Shown: positions 29,192 through 39,267 of the stretch, in pieces
Layout: each line of letters opens with the position of its first letter
Position numbering within the stretch: the stretch's first letter is position 1
NCBI GenBank assembly: GCA_000702525.1
Contig: JNIN01000001.1
Coordinates: 1,746,501 to 1,810,500 of the forward strand
Source: Lachnospiraceae bacterium AC2012
GTDB lineage: Bacteria; Bacillota; Clostridia; Lachnospirales; Lachnospiraceae
Length of the DNA stretch: 64,000 nt
Reading direction: 5' to 3'
Translations under genes and position numbers: made by a program
Notes under the pieces: generated by a model
Told to the model about the DNA's origin: nothing
Seen by the model: the letters and a program-made list of their open reading frames with translations, nothing else
The model's database searches: none

Positions 29192-29611
29192 ATGCCAACA
29201 TTTAACCAGTTAGTTAGAAAGGGACGTCATACTTCTCAGAAGAAGTCTAACTCCCCAGCACTTCAGAAGGGTTACAACTCTTTACAGAAGAAGACTACAG
29301 ATACTCCTTCTCCACAGAAGAGAGGTGTATGTACAGCTGTTAAGACTGCAACACCTAAGAAGCCTAACTCTGCTCTTCGTAAGATCGCCAGAGTTCGTCT
29401 TTCTAACGGAATCGAAGTAACATCATACATTCCTGGTGAAGGTCACAACCTTCAGGAACATAGTGTTGTTCTTATCCGTGGTGGAAGAGTTAAGGATTTG
29501 CCTGGTACACGTTACCATATCATCCGTGGTACATTAGATACTGCAGGTGTGGCAGATCGTAAGCAGGGTCGTTCTAAGTATGGTGCTAAGAAGCCAAAGG
29601 CATCTAAGTAA
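29192..29611 (+). CDS. rpsL: 30S ribosomal protein S12
   Basis: 139 residues, starting [12 protein letters not shown] at the ATG after AGGAGGTG (an in-frame GTG three codons earlier is within that site). The decoding-site loops are normal: [22 protein letters not shown] and [17 protein letters not shown], with the wild-type Lys residues whose change gives streptomycin resistance. Small-subunit decoding-centre protein; first gene of the str operon. Confidence 0.97.
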   Translation: MPTFNQLVRKGRHTSQKKSNSPALQKGYNSLQKKTTDTPSPQKRGVCTAVKTATPKKPNSALRKIARVRLSNGIEVTSYIPGEGHNLQEHSVVLIRGGRVKDLPGTRYHIIRGTLDTAGVADRKQGRSKYGAKKPKASK

Positions 29612-29786
29612 TCAGATTTAGAGTAGATCAGTAACGCGTCATGAGACGCATGTATAAGCAATTGTATTTACAAATGGTTTAGTGTTTGGATTTATTTTCA
29701 CTAATAAATACAGCACGAACACGTAAATGTGAGTACCGTTGATTTAATCGAAAAAGAAACAAAAAATGATTAAGGAGGGAAGTACC

Positions 29787-30257
29787 GTGCCACGTAAAGG
29801 ACATACTCAGAAAAGAGACGTATTAGCGGATCCAATCTATAACAGCAAGGTCGTTACTAAGCTTGTCAACAATATCATGCTTGATGGTAAGAAGGGCGTA
29901 GCTCAGAAGATCGTGTACGGAGCATTCGCTAAAGTTGAAGAAAAGATGGAGCGCCCAGCTCTCGAAGTATTCGAGGAAGCAATGAACAACGTTATGCCTG
30001 TACTTGAAGTAAAGGCTAGACGTATTGGTGGTGCTACATATCAGGTACCTATCGAGGTTAGACCTGATCGTCGTCAGGCTCTTGGTCTTCGTTGGTTAAC
30101 AATGTTTTCTCGTAAGAGAAGTGAAAAGACTATGGAAGAGCGTTTGGCTAACGAAATTATGGATGCAGCAGGAAATACTGGTGCAGCTGTAAAGCGTAAA
30201 GAAGAAATGCACAGAATGGCAGAAGCAAACAAGGCTTTCGCACATTACAGATTCTAA
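29787..30257 (+). CDS. rpsG: 30S ribosomal protein S7
   Basis: 156 residues, the usual length, starting with GTG as V(M)[19 protein letters not shown] behind AAGGAGGGA. Signature motifs [24 protein letters not shown] and [18 protein letters not shown]. Assembles the 30S head and contacts E-site tRNA. The 175-base gap from rpsL holds a small GCGTC-atga-GACGC hairpin (29636-29649). Confidence 0.96.
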   Translation: MPRKGHTQKRDVLADPIYNSKVVTKLVNNIMLDGKKGVAQKIVYGAFAKVEEKMERPALEVFEEAMNNVMPVLEVKARRIGGATYQVPIEVRPDRRQALGLRWLTMFSRKRSEKTMEERLANEIMDAAGNTGAAVKRKEEMHRMAEANKAFAHYRF

Positions 30258-30305
30258 TTTCAGAATTTTTCGCATTTTTGAAATTGAAATAGGAGGAAAT
30301 AAATC

Positions 30306-32423
30306 TTGGCTGGAAGAGAATATCCATTGGATAGAACCAGAAATATCGGAATCATGGCTCATATCGATGCTGGTAAAACAACATTAACAGAGCGTATCCT
30401 TTATTATACTGGTGTAAACTACAAGATTGGTGAAACTCATGACGGTGCATCTACAATGGACTGGATGGAGCAGGAAAAGGAACGTGGTATCACTATCACA
30501 TCCGCTGCTACAACTTGCCATTGGACACTTGAGGACCACCACAAGGTTAAGCCAGGCGCTAAAGAACATCGTATCAACATCATTGATACTCCAGGTCACG
30601 TTGACTTTACTGTAGAAGTAGAGCGTTCCCTTCGTGTACTTGATGGAGCTATCGGTGTATTCGATGCTAAGGCTGGTGTAGAACCACAGTCTGAAAACGT
30701 ATGGCGTCAGGCTGATACATATCACGTACCACGTATGGCATTCATCAACAAGATGGATAAGATGGGTGCTGACTTCTTCATGTCAGTACAGACTATCATT
30801 GATCGTCTTGGAAAGAATGCTATCCCAGTACAGATCCCAATCGGTGCAGAAGATGACTTTAAGGGTCTGATCGATCTGTTCGAAATGGATGCTTATTATT
30901 ATAAAGATGATGAAGGTAAGGACATCGAAATCACAGAGATTCCTGATGATTTGAAGGACCTTGCTGACGAGTGGCATACAAATCTTGTTGAAAAGATTTG
31001 CGAACTCGATGATGACCTCATGATGATGTATCTTGAAGGTGAAGAGCCATCTATCGACGAGATGAAGGCTGTTCTTCGTAGAGCTACTATCGCATCTGAG
31101 GCAGTTCCTGTATACTGCGGTTCTGCTTATAAGAACAAGGGTGTACAGAAGTTACTTGATGGTGTTGTTGAATACATGCCAGCTCCAACAGACGTACCTG
31201 ATATCCAGGGTACAGATATGGAAGGAAATGAACTTACAGTTCCTTCATCTGATGAAGCTCCATTCGCAGCACTTGCATTCAAGATTATGACAGATCCATT
31301 CGTAGGTAAGCTTGCTTTCTTTAGAGTATATGCAGGTACATTGAACTCTGGTTCTTATATCCTCAATGCTACTAAGGACAAGAAGGAACGTGTTGGTCGT
31401 ATCCTTCAGATGCATGCGAACTCAAGAACTGAGATCGATAAGGTATACGCTGGTGATATCGCAGCTGCTGTAGGTCTTAAGGTTACAACAACTGGTGATA
31501 CAATCTGTGACGAACAGCATCCAGTTATCCTTGAGTCTATGGAATTCCCAGAGCCAGTTATCGAGCTTGCTATCGAACCTAAGACAAAGAATGATCAGGG
31601 TAAGATGGGTGAAGCTCTTGCTAAGCTCGCAGAAGAAGATCCTACATTCAGAGCTCATACAAATACAGAAACAGGTCAGACAATCATCGCCGGAATGGGT
31701 GAGCTTCACCTCGAAGTTATCGTTGACCGTCTTCTTAGAGAGTTCAAGGTAGAAGCTAACGTTGGTGCACCTCAGGTTGCATACAAGGAAACAATTACTA
31801 AGCCTGTTGACATCGATAGCAAGTATGCTAAGCAGTCAGGTGGTCGTGGACAGTACGGACATTGTAAGGTTAAGTTTGAGCCAATGGATCCTAATGGTGA
31901 GGAAACATTCAAGTTCGAGTCTACTGTAGTCGGTGGTGCTATTCCTAAGGAATACATCCCAGCAGTTGGACAGGGTATTGAAGAAGCTGCTCAGGCAGGT
32001 ATCCTTGCTGGATTCCCAGTACTTGGTATTTCCGCTAACGTATATGACGGTTCTTACCATGAAGTCGATTCTTCAGAAATGGCATTCCACATCGCTGGTT
32101 CTATGGCTATGAAAGATGCTATGAAGCAGGGTGGTGCTGTATTACTTGAACCTATTATGAAGGTTGAAGTTACAATGCCAGAGGAATACATGGGTGATGT
32201 AATCGGATCATTAAACGCTAAGCGTGGACAGATCGAAGGAATGGATGATCTCGGCGGTGGTAAGATCGTTAGAGCACTCGTTCCACTTTCAGAAATGTTC
32301 GGTTACTCTACAGAGCTTCGTTCTTCTACACAGGGACGTGGTAACTACTCTATGTTCTTCGAGAAGTATGAACCAGCTCCAAAGAGCGTTCAGGACAAGG
32401 TTATCAGCGAACACGCTATGTAA
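30306..32423 (+). CDS. fusA: translation elongation factor G
   Basis: 705-residue EF-G. GTP-binding motifs: [15 protein letters not shown] (P-loop), DTPGHVDF (G3), [10 protein letters not shown] (G4) and CGSAYKNKG (G5). Domain IV carries the tip sequence [16 protein letters not shown]. It drives mRNA-tRNA translocation. The start is TTG at 30306: AGGAGG lies nine bases upstream and an in-frame stop (TAA) at 30300-30302 excludes any earlier start. A second, diverged EF-G-like gene lies on the other strand beyond tuf. Confidence 0.97.
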   Translation: MAGREYPLDRTRNIGIMAHIDAGKTTLTERILYYTGVNYKIGETHDGASTMDWMEQEKERGITITSAATTCHWTLEDHHKVKPGAKEHRINIIDTPGHVDFTVEVERSLRVLDGAIGVFDAKAGVEPQSENVWRQADTYHVPRMAFINKMDKMGADFFMSVQTIIDRLGKNAIPVQIPIGAEDDFKGLIDLFEMDAYYYKDDEGKDIEITEIPDDLKDLADEWHTNLVEKICELDDDLMMMYLEGEEPSIDEMKAVLRRATIASEAVPVYCGSAYKNKGVQKLLDGVVEYMPAPTDVPDIQGTDMEGNELTVPSSDEAPFAALAFKIMTDPFVGKLAFFRVYAGTLNSGSYILNATKDKKERVGRILQMHANSRTEIDKVYAGDIAAAVGLKVTTTGDTICDEQHPVILESMEFPEPVIELAIEPKTKNDQGKMGEALAKLAEEDPTFRAHTNTETGQTIIAGMGELHLEVIVDRLLREFKVEANVGAPQVAYKETITKPVDIDSKYAKQSGGRGQYGHCKVKFEPMDPNGEETFKFESTVVGGAIPKEYIPAVGQGIEEAAQAGILAGFPVLGISANVYDGSYHEVDSSEMAFHIAGSMAMKDAMKQGGAVLLEPIMKVEVTMPEEYMGDVIGSLNAKRGQIEGMDDLGGGKIVRALVPLSEMFGYSTELRSSTQGRGNYSMFFEKYEPAPKSVQDKVISEHAM

Positions 32424-32488
32424 TTTCTTAGCGATATTTCGTTCTGATATATATAGGGTTATCGCAAGATAATTCTTCACAAAAAATA

Positions 32489-32558
32489 TTGAAAAAATAG
32501 GCTTTTCCGTATATAATCGGAATTAGTCGAGTGTCGCAGGGCGGAATGCCTTCCGCCC
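32489..32558 (+). promoter_or_regulatory. tuf promoter and leader hairpin
   Basis: TTGAAA (32489-32494), 17-base spacer, TATAAT (32512-32517). The leader then folds into GGGCGGAA-tgcc-TTCCGCCC (32539-32558), a perfect 8-bp hairpin without a T tail, and later AGCCC-aata-agGGGC. tuf thus has its own promoter apart from fusA. Confidence 0.85.
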
Positions 32559-32616
32559 GGCGAATTTAAAACGAACCTAGCCCAATAAGGGCACTAACCT
32601 AAGGAGGAAGTTTAAA

Positions 32617-33804
32617 ATGGCAAAGGAAAAATTTGAGAGATCAAAGCCACATTGTAACATTGGTACAATCGGACACGTAGATCACGGTAAAACAACTTTA
32701 ACAGCTGCTATCTCTAGAGTACTTTCTGAAAGAGTAGAAGGTAACGCTAAGGTAGATTTCGAAAACATCGATAAGGCTCCAGAAGAACGTGAAAGAGGTA
32801 TCACAATTTCTACAGCTCACATCGAGTACCAGACAGAAAAGAGACACTATGCACACGTTGACTGCCCAGGCCATGCTGATTATGTAAAGAACATGATCAC
32901 TGGTGCTGCTCAGATGGATGGTGCTATCCTCGTAGTAGCTGCTACTGACGGTGTTATGGCTCAGACAAAGGAACACATCCTTCTGTCTCGTCAGGTAGGT
33001 GTACCTTACATCGTAGTATTCCTTAATAAGTGCGACATGGTTGATGATGAAGAACTTATTGAATTAGTAGAAATGGAAGTTACAGAACAGCTTGAAGAAT
33101 ATGGCTTCACAGATTGCCCAATCATCAAGGGTTCTGCTCTTAAGGCTCTTGAAGATCCTAACGGAGAATGGGGCGACAAGATCATGGAACTTATGGATAC
33201 TGTTGATTCTTACATCCCAGATCCAGAACGTGATACAGACAAGCCATTCCTTATGCCTGTAGAAGACGTATTCACAATCACAGGTCGTGGTACTGTTGCA
33301 ACAGGTAGAGTAGAGCGTGGTACACTTGTACTTAACGACGAAGTTGAAATTCTTGGTATCCATGAAGATGTTAAGAAGACTGTATGTACAGGTATCGAAA
33401 TGTTCCGTAAGCAGTTAGACCAGGCTATGGCTGGTGATAACATCGGTGCACTTCTTCGTGGTGTAGACCGTACAGAAATCGAACGTGGACAGGTTCTTGC
33501 TAAGCCAGGTACTGTTACTTGCCACAAGAAGTTCACAGCTCAGGTTTACGTATTAACAAAGGATGAAGGTGGACGTCATACTCCATTCTTCAACAACTAC
33601 CGTCCACAGTTCTACTTCAGAACAACAGACGTAACAGGTGTTATCGAATTACCAGCTGGTACAGAAATGTGCATGCCTGGTGATAACGTAGAAATGACTA
33701 TCGAACTTATCCATCCAGTAGCTATGGAACAGGGTCTTACTTTCGCTATCCGTGAAGGTGGACGTACAGTAGGTTCTGGTCGTGTAGCTTCTGTTATCGA
33801 GTAA
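32617..33804 (+). CDS. tuf: translation elongation factor Tu
   Basis: 395 residues. [14 protein letters not shown] (P-loop), [26 protein letters not shown] (switch II), [11 protein letters not shown] (G4) and GSALKALED (G5). Delivers aminoacyl-tRNA to the ribosome. AAGGAGGAAG precedes the ATG. Only one tuf copy is in the window. Codon choice is strongly biased, as in the neighbouring ribosomal genes, unlike the glycan island. Confidence 0.98.
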   Translation: MAKEKFERSKPHCNIGTIGHVDHGKTTLTAAISRVLSERVEGNAKVDFENIDKAPEERERGITISTAHIEYQTEKRHYAHVDCPGHADYVKNMITGAAQMDGAILVVAATDGVMAQTKEHILLSRQVGVPYIVVFLNKCDMVDDEELIELVEMEVTEQLEEYGFTDCPIIKGSALKALEDPNGEWGDKIMELMDTVDSYIPDPERDTDKPFLMPVEDVFTITGRGTVATGRVERGTLVLNDEVEILGIHEDVKKTVCTGIEMFRKQLDQAMAGDNIGALLRGVDRTEIERGQVLAKPGTVTCHKKFTAQVYVLTKDEGGRHTPFFNNYRPQFYFRTTDVTGVIELPAGTEMCMPGDNVEMTIELIHPVAMEQGLTFAIREGGRTVGSGRVASVIE

Positions 33805-33835
33805 TCATAGTTGATTATTTAATACCAGTTATATT

Positions 33836-33871
33836 AAGCCCTTCCGAGGTTTCCTCGGGAGGGCTTTTTTT
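33836..33871 (+). terminator. intrinsic terminator after tuf
   Basis: AAGCCCTTCCGAGG / CCTCGGGAGGGCTT stem with a TTT loop and seven Ts. It lies just beyond the end of the convergent EF-G-like gene. Confidence 0.92.
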
Positions 33872-33895
33872 GATGTGTCTATCTTCAAGTTATTC

Positions 33896-35986
33896 TTATT
33901 CTTCACTCTCTTCTAATTTTTTAGCGCGTCTTTCAACTTCAGCGGCCTGTACATCGGCTGGAACCTGCTCATATCTGGCAAGTTCATAAGTAAATGTTCC
34001 GGAACCACTTGTCATAGAACGAAGTTTTGCATCATATCCATACATTTCAGCAAGTGGAACTTCTGCCATAACTTCGGTCTTTTGGAAGTCTGTTGGATTC
34101 ATTCCAAGAACACGACCACGTCGCTTGTTTAAGTCACCCATAACATCACCGGTATAAGTGTCAGGAACGACAACGCGGAGTGTTTCGATTGGTTCAAGCA
34201 GAATTGGTTTCGCTTCCAGAACGCCCTTCTTAAATGCTTCTCGAGCGGCAGTTTTAAATGCCATTTCAGAAGAATCTACAGGATGGTAGGAACCATCATA
34301 GAGATCTGCGTGTACACCGATGACTGGGTAACCAGCAAGAGGACCGGCAAGAACGGCTTCTGCTAATCCCTTTTCAACAGCAGGGAAATAGTTCTTTGGA
34401 ACGGCGCCGCCAACAACACATTCGGTGAAGTGATAGCTGCATTCTGGGTCTTCATCTGGAGAGAAACGCATTTTTACATGTCCATATTGTCCATGTCCAC
34501 CGGTCTGCTTCTTGTATTTGTATTCCACATCAGAAGATCCCATAATGGTCTCTTTGAATGGAATCTTTGGTTTGCAAAGTTCGATATTTACTTTATAGCG
34601 TTCATTTAGTTTGGCAACCAGCATGTCGATGTGGCGATCGCCAATACCATAAATCAGAGATTGGTGGTTGGCGCTGTCATTGACAAGCTTGATGGTTAAA
34701 TCTTCCATGCAAAGTCGAGCGAGTCCCTGAGCCACTTTATCTTCATCCTTTTTCTCGAGCGTCTTATAACGTTTTGCAGTATAAGGTTCAGAAAGTGGTG
34801 TGCGGATGTAGAGGATTGGATTGCTCTTGGTAGAAAGCGAATCTGTGGTTGCCAGGTTGGTAAGCTTTGACAGCGCACCAATATCTCCGGCATGAAGTTC
34901 TGGGACTTCGGTTGCTTTATTTCCGCACAAAACGAAAATTTTGCCAATCTTTTCTTCGGTCTGTTTATGTTTATTAAATAGGACGTCATCCGTCTTTAAC
35001 ACGCCGGAATTCACTTTAATCAGAGAATATTTTCCAACAAATGGATCAACGATAGTCTTGAAGCAGTAAGCACTCTTTGGCTTTGAGAAATCGTAATTTG
35101 CTTCGTAGACTTCATTGGTATCGGCGTTGATTCCGGAAATGGTACGGTCCTCCGGAGATGGAAGGTACTTGATGATATCTTCCATCATAGTGAACTGACC
35201 ACGATTTGTGAGATTGGAACCCATCATGACTGGCACGATATCGCCGGATGCCACATTGGCACGGAGCGCCTGACGGATTTCATTTTCGGAGAATTCTTCG
35301 CCATTGAAGTAACGATCCATAAATTCTTCCGATGTCTCGGCAACAGATTCCATAAGAATCTCACGATACTGATCTAAATATTCTGCGGAATAGTCAGGAA
35401 CATCGACATGCTCGATGGTTCCGTCTTCCTTCCAGCGTTTTCCGGTTTGCTGGATGACATTGACATATCCTATAAATTCTTCATTTTCACGAATCGGGAA
35501 ATGGAACGGCGCAATCTTTTTGCCATAAAGCGTCTGCAGGCCTTCTACGATTTCACGATAGCTGGCCTTATCAACGTCCATATCCGTAACAAAGAACATA
35601 CGAGGGATGTTGAATCGTTCGCAGATTTCCCATGCTTTCTTGGTACCTACTTCGATTCCATTTTTTCCAGAGATGACGATGATGGCGCCATCTGCAGCAG
35701 AAACAGCTTCTTCCACTTCTCCAATGAATTCAAAATATCCAGGAGTGTCCAAGAAGTTTATTTTGGTGTCTTTCCATTCGATGGGAACGACAGAAGTGTT
35801 GATGGAGAATTTGTTTGCGATTTCCAATTTGTCGTAATCGGAAATCGTATTACCAGATTCGATGGACCCAGGCTTATGAATCATTCCTGATAGGTAAGCG
35901 ACGGATTCGATAAGGCTGGTCTTGCCCGCCCCGCTGTGGCCAAGTAAAACCACATTTCTGATTTTGTCTGTTGTAAATACGTTCAT
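33896..35986 (-). CDS. elongation factor G-like GTPase
   Basis: 696 residues with the full EF-G domain plan but divergent sequence. P-loop GHSGAGKTSLIES, G3 DTPGYFEF (Tyr in place of the usual His after DTPG) and G4 TDMD instead of NKMD. Domain IV has TGGHGQYGHVKMRFSP. Such paralogues are grouped as EF-G2-like; a distinct step such as recycling or stress translation is possible but not shown. The ATG at 35986 has GGGAGGAC upstream; an earlier in-frame ATG at 36049 lacks one. Not a typical TetM, and no resistance context is present. Confidence 0.85.
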   Translation of the reverse strand: MNVFTTDKIRNVVLLGHSGAGKTSLIESVAYLSGMIHKPGSIESGNTISDYDKLEIANKFSINTSVVPIEWKDTKINFLDTPGYFEFIGEVEEAVSAADGAIIVISGKNGIEVGTKKAWEICERFNIPRMFFVTDMDVDKASYREIVEGLQTLYGKKIAPFHFPIRENEEFIGYVNVIQQTGKRWKEDGTIEHVDVPDYSAEYLDQYREILMESVAETSEEFMDRYFNGEEFSENEIRQALRANVASGDIVPVMMGSNLTNRGQFTMMEDIIKYLPSPEDRTISGINADTNEVYEANYDFSKPKSAYCFKTIVDPFVGKYSLIKVNSGVLKTDDVLFNKHKQTEEKIGKIFVLCGNKATEVPELHAGDIGALSKLTNLATTDSLSTKSNPILYIRTPLSEPYTAKRYKTLEKKDEDKVAQGLARLCMEDLTIKLVNDSANHQSLIYGIGDRHIDMLVAKLNERYKVNIELCKPKIPFKETIMGSSDVEYKYKKQTGGHGQYGHVKMRFSPDEDPECSYHFTECVVGGAVPKNYFPAVEKGLAEAVLAGPLAGYPVIGVHADLYDGSYHPVDSSEMAFKTAAREAFKKGVLEAKPILLEPIETLRVVVPDTYTGDVMGDLNKRRGRVLGMNPTDFQKTEVMAEVPLAEMYGYDAKLRSMTSGSGTFTYELARYEQVPADVQAAEVERRAKKLEESEE

Positions 35987-36227
35987 GTGATGTCCTCCCT
36001 TCACATATTTTATATGTTTAATTTTACTAATATTAGAGGGCAGATACAATAGAATTTATAAAACTTGTACAAGAATATAGAATCGTCAGATAATTTATAC
36101 AAAATTAAAATACATATTATGTGAATTATTTTTGATATGAAGTATAATGAAACAGAGTTATGTAGAGTTCGTGTAGTATTGGCGAGTACAAGCTGCATCT
36201 TTGGATGCAATGAAAGAGGGAGACAAG

Positions 36228-38180
36228 ATGATCGAGGATTATAAGAAGGCTAGACGCCTTGGTTTAAAAGAATTTCATCGTGCGAGATCACAGGGTAGAT
36301 ATCCGTATTTGCCGGTTTTGGATGAGATGCTATCTGGTGGCAGTCCTCTGTCTGAATTTCCGGTAGGATTAGTGGATATACCACTTACCATGTTGGCAGG
36401 TACGAAGACGGTAGGCCGTAGAGAAGCATTTGCGGCCGATTTTATGCCGCTTCTAGAAGAGACAACCGAGTTCGCATTGAAGTGGTCCAATCTGTATGAG
36501 TCCCAGGTAAATGAAGGAATTCGAGATGCGATAAAAGTTTATGAATACATGCATCGTTTCTATGTCATGGAGGGAAATAAGCGTGTTTCCGTGTCGAAGT
36601 ATGTCGGCGCACATGGTGTTATGGGCGATGTTACCAGACTTCTTCCAAATGAAAAGGAGACCGATGAGACGGATTACAAGCTCTATATGGAATTTTTGGA
36701 TTTCTATAAGGTTTGTCCGCTCTATGAGATTGATTTTTCAGAAGTTGGTGCATATAAGAAACTGGCGCTTTTGATGAAGCAGGATTTTATACATCCATGG
36801 CCACAGGAGATGAAGGAGCGCCTGCGTGGCGGTTTCCAGTTTTTCCAGAAGGTCTATGACAAGAAGGCCGCAGACAAGATTGCGATAAATGCGTCCGATG
36901 CCTTTCTCATTTATTTAAATATTTATCATTTGGATGAGATGCGCTCGCTCTCAACGGCTGCGCTATCCCGCCGTATCAATAAGCTTTGGAATGAGATGTT
37001 GATCCAGTCGACAGCAGATAATCGCGCGATTGTACATTCCCCGGAGGAGATGCAGGAGAAGAATCTGCAGTCTACACAGGGACTTTGGGGTGGTTTCTTT
37101 GGAAATGCTTCAGCTTCCACTTATACAAAGGAGAATCCGCTTCGTGTGGCATTTTGCTATGAGCGTCCAGCCGATACGTCGAGCTGGATTTATGGTCATG
37201 AGCTTGGAAGAAATTATATCGAGAATGCCTTCGATGGTCGCGTAGAAACCATCGTTTACGATCAGTGCGATACGGATGAAGCGCTCCGCAAGGCTGTGGA
37301 TACCGCGGCAATTGATGAGAATGAATTGATTTTCACGGTGTCTCCGGCGCAGATGCAAGAGACGCTCCGCTGTGCGATACATTTCCCGAAGTTACATTTC
37401 CTGAACTGTTCTGTCAACCTGAGTCATACGAAGGTGCGGACGTACTATGGAAGAATGTACGAGGCGAAGGCGATTTTAGGTGCGCTTGCCGCATCGCTTT
37501 GTGAGAATCATAAGATTGGATATGTAGCGGATTATCCAATTTTCGGTTCCGTTGCGGAGATTAATGCGTTTGCGATTGGGGCGGCGATGATTGATCCGGA
37601 TATTAAGATATATCTGGAGTGGACGTCTATAGCGGGAAGTGATTGGCGTTTGTCGATGAAGGAGAATGGCGTTTCGATTATTTCGGGACAGGATTTCATC
37701 AAACCAAATACGGCTAGTAGAGAGTATGGCTTGTTTAAGGTGATGGAGGATGGCAGTGTGCAGAATCTTGCGGCTCCGATGTGGAATTGGGGCAAGTTCT
37801 ACGAGCTGATTATCCAGTCTTATCTGGATGGCAGATGGGATGAGACGCCGACGAGCCAGGCGGTGAATTACTGGTGGGGCATGTCCGCCGGTGTGATTGA
37901 ATTGATTTTGTCGGATAAATTGTCCTATTATTCCAAGAAATTGGTGATGAATTTGCAAAATGCGATGGTGCAGGATGCGCTTGGACCATTTGCCGGTGAG
38001 ATTCATACACAGGACGGTGATGTTCTCGCAATGGATATGACGAAACTGGGAAGCGAAGAGATTCTGACCATGGATTGGCTCAATGATAATGTGATTGGGC
38101 GCATTCCAAAATTAGAGGAATTGACGGAATCCGCGAAGAATGTCGTTCTGGTGAGTGGAATAAAGAATGATGATTTGTAG
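36228..38180 (+). CDS. cytosolic BMP-family sensor with ParB-like N-terminal region
   Basis: 650 residues in two parts. Residues from about 305 (PLRVAFCYERPADTSSWIYGHELGR, IGYVADYPIFGSVAEINAFAIGAAMIDPDIKIYLEW) match the BMP/Med-type ligand-binding fold, normally an extracellular nucleoside receptor. There is no signal peptide or lipobox; instead an N-terminal 300 residues includes EYMHRFYVMEGNKRVSVSKYVGAHG, resembling a ParB/Srx nuclease-type domain. This points to an intracellular ligand-responsive protein, perhaps DNA-binding. The ATG at 36228 is chosen for GAGGGAG; ATG at 36201 is possible. Divergent from the EF-G-like gene and 60 bases before the phosphoesterase. Confidence 0.7.
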   Translation: MIEDYKKARRLGLKEFHRARSQGRYPYLPVLDEMLSGGSPLSEFPVGLVDIPLTMLAGTKTVGRREAFAADFMPLLEETTEFALKWSNLYESQVNEGIRDAIKVYEYMHRFYVMEGNKRVSVSKYVGAHGVMGDVTRLLPNEKETDETDYKLYMEFLDFYKVCPLYEIDFSEVGAYKKLALLMKQDFIHPWPQEMKERLRGGFQFFQKVYDKKAADKIAINASDAFLIYLNIYHLDEMRSLSTAALSRRINKLWNEMLIQSTADNRAIVHSPEEMQEKNLQSTQGLWGGFFGNASASTYTKENPLRVAFCYERPADTSSWIYGHELGRNYIENAFDGRVETIVYDQCDTDEALRKAVDTAAIDENELIFTVSPAQMQETLRCAIHFPKLHFLNCSVNLSHTKVRTYYGRMYEAKAILGALAASLCENHKIGYVADYPIFGSVAEINAFAIGAAMIDPDIKIYLEWTSIAGSDWRLSMKENGVSIISGQDFIKPNTASREYGLFKVMEDGSVQNLAAPMWNWGKFYELIIQSYLDGRWDETPTSQAVNYWWGMSAGVIELILSDKLSYYSKKLVMNLQNAMVQDALGPFAGEIHTQDGDVLAMDMTKLGSEEILTMDWLNDNVIGRIPKLEELTESAKNVVLVSGIKNDDL

Positions 38181-38240
38181 AAATAGTTTTCTGTAGTGGA
38201 ATGACAGAAAAATAAGTTGTTGGATAGGGGTTATATAGGC

Positions 38241-38927
38241 TTGAAGATTTTAGTAATTGCAGATGAAGAAAATAAGGGACTTTTTGACTACTACGATCCG
38301 GAGCGTACGAAGGATGTAGATTTGATTATTTCCTGTGGGGACTTGCATAGAGAGTACCTGGAGTATTTGGTGACACTTACGAATGTGCCGCTTCTGTACG
38401 TGAGAGGGAATCATGACAGAAGTTATAGTGAGCGTCCACCACTAGGGTGTATTGATATTGAGGATAAGATTTATGATTTCCGAGGACTTCGTATCCTGGG
38501 GCTTGGCGGTTCGATGCGCTATCAGCCGGGAAGTTGCATGTATACGGAGAAGGAGATGGAGAGTAGAATTAACAAGCTCCGCGCTCCGATTACGCTAAGG
38601 AATGGAATCGATATTCTGGTAACACATGCACCTGCAGCAGGTTATGGTGACCTGGAGGACTTACCACATCGTGGGTTTGAATGCTTTAATACCTTTATGG
38701 ATAAATGGAAACCAAAGTATATGCTGCATGGGCATGTGCATGCGACATATGGACCAAACTTTGTCCGTGAATATGAGCATCCATCCGGGACACATATTAT
38801 CAACTGCTATGACACCTATTATCTGGATGTTTCGGATGATGAACATCCGGCAAAAGGGCAGACGGGATCGGCACTCTATGATCTGTATGTAAATATGCAG
38901 AAGCGCCGCCGCCACACCATCGAATGA
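38241..38927 (+). CDS. calcineurin-like metallophosphoesterase
   Basis: 228 residues with the metallophosphoesterase motifs GDLHREY, RGNHDRSY, THAPAAGYGD and GHVHATYG, which bind two metal ions. The first motif, usually DxH, reads IADEEN, so one metal ligand may be changed. The start is taken as TTG at 38241 (MKILVIADEEN) with AGGGGT ten bases upstream; TTG at 38217 is possible. Probably co-transcribed with the BMP-like sensor. Substrate unknown. Its TGA stop is the beginning of the long inverted repeat 38926-39159. Confidence 0.82.
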   Translation: MKILVIADEENKGLFDYYDPERTKDVDLIISCGDLHREYLEYLVTLTNVPLLYVRGNHDRSYSERPPLGCIDIEDKIYDFRGLRILGLGGSMRYQPGSCMYTEKEMESRINKLRAPITLRNGIDILVTHAPAAGYGDLEDLPHRGFECFNTFMDKWKPKYMLHGHVHATYGPNFVREYEHPSGTHIINCYDTYYLDVSDDEHPAKGQTGSALYDLYVNMQKRRRHTIE

Positions 38928-39159
38928 TATGGATAGTTTTCAAATACTTTAGCAGTAAATTTTACTCAAGAATTTTCGCCAAGCAGAATAACAAAACCCG
39001 TTTTGCATAAATAGGCATCGTACGTAACTTCAATCCGTTTCAGGTACGTACTTGCGCCGCCGTCCGTGGCGGCGCATGCCTATTTCTGGCAAAACGGGTT
39101 TTTATTCTGCTATGCTTAAAGAATTCGTAAAATTTACTGCTAAAGTATTTGAAAATATC
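38926..39159 (+). repeat. branched inverted-repeat element copy 1 (3' of the phosphoesterase gene)
   Basis: A 234-base self-complementary element. Outermost is a perfect 29-bp pairing (38937-38965 with 39127-39155), then AGCAGAAT / ATTCTGCT (38982-38989 with 39104-39111), a perfect 14-bp stem (38993-39006 with 39089-39102) and AAATAGGCAT / ATGCCTATTT. Two hairpins sit at the tip: GTACGTA / TACGTAC closing the loop ACTTCAATCCGTTTCAGG (39020-39051), and TGCGCCGCC / GGCGGCGCA closing GTCCGT (39053-39076). The 14-bp stem ends GGGTTTTTATT and may terminate transcription. No coding frame explains it. Confidence 0.8.
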
Positions 39160-39267
39160 AATTTACAATGTGAAGTATCAGCGGGACGAAAAGTGACAGG
39201 TAGAACGGTATTTAGAACGATTTAATGTCCTTAAGTGACCAATCTGACTCCGATAGTATTTTGGGGG

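Noticed and set aside
35408-35890. 160-residue frame antisense to the EF-G-like gene
   Set aside because: Lies opposite conserved GTPase motifs, so it is a shadow frame.
33896-35986. Tetracycline-resistance (TetM-like) protein
   Set aside because: Lacks the transposon context, and altered G-motifs and native codon use fit a housekeeping EF-G-like paralogue.
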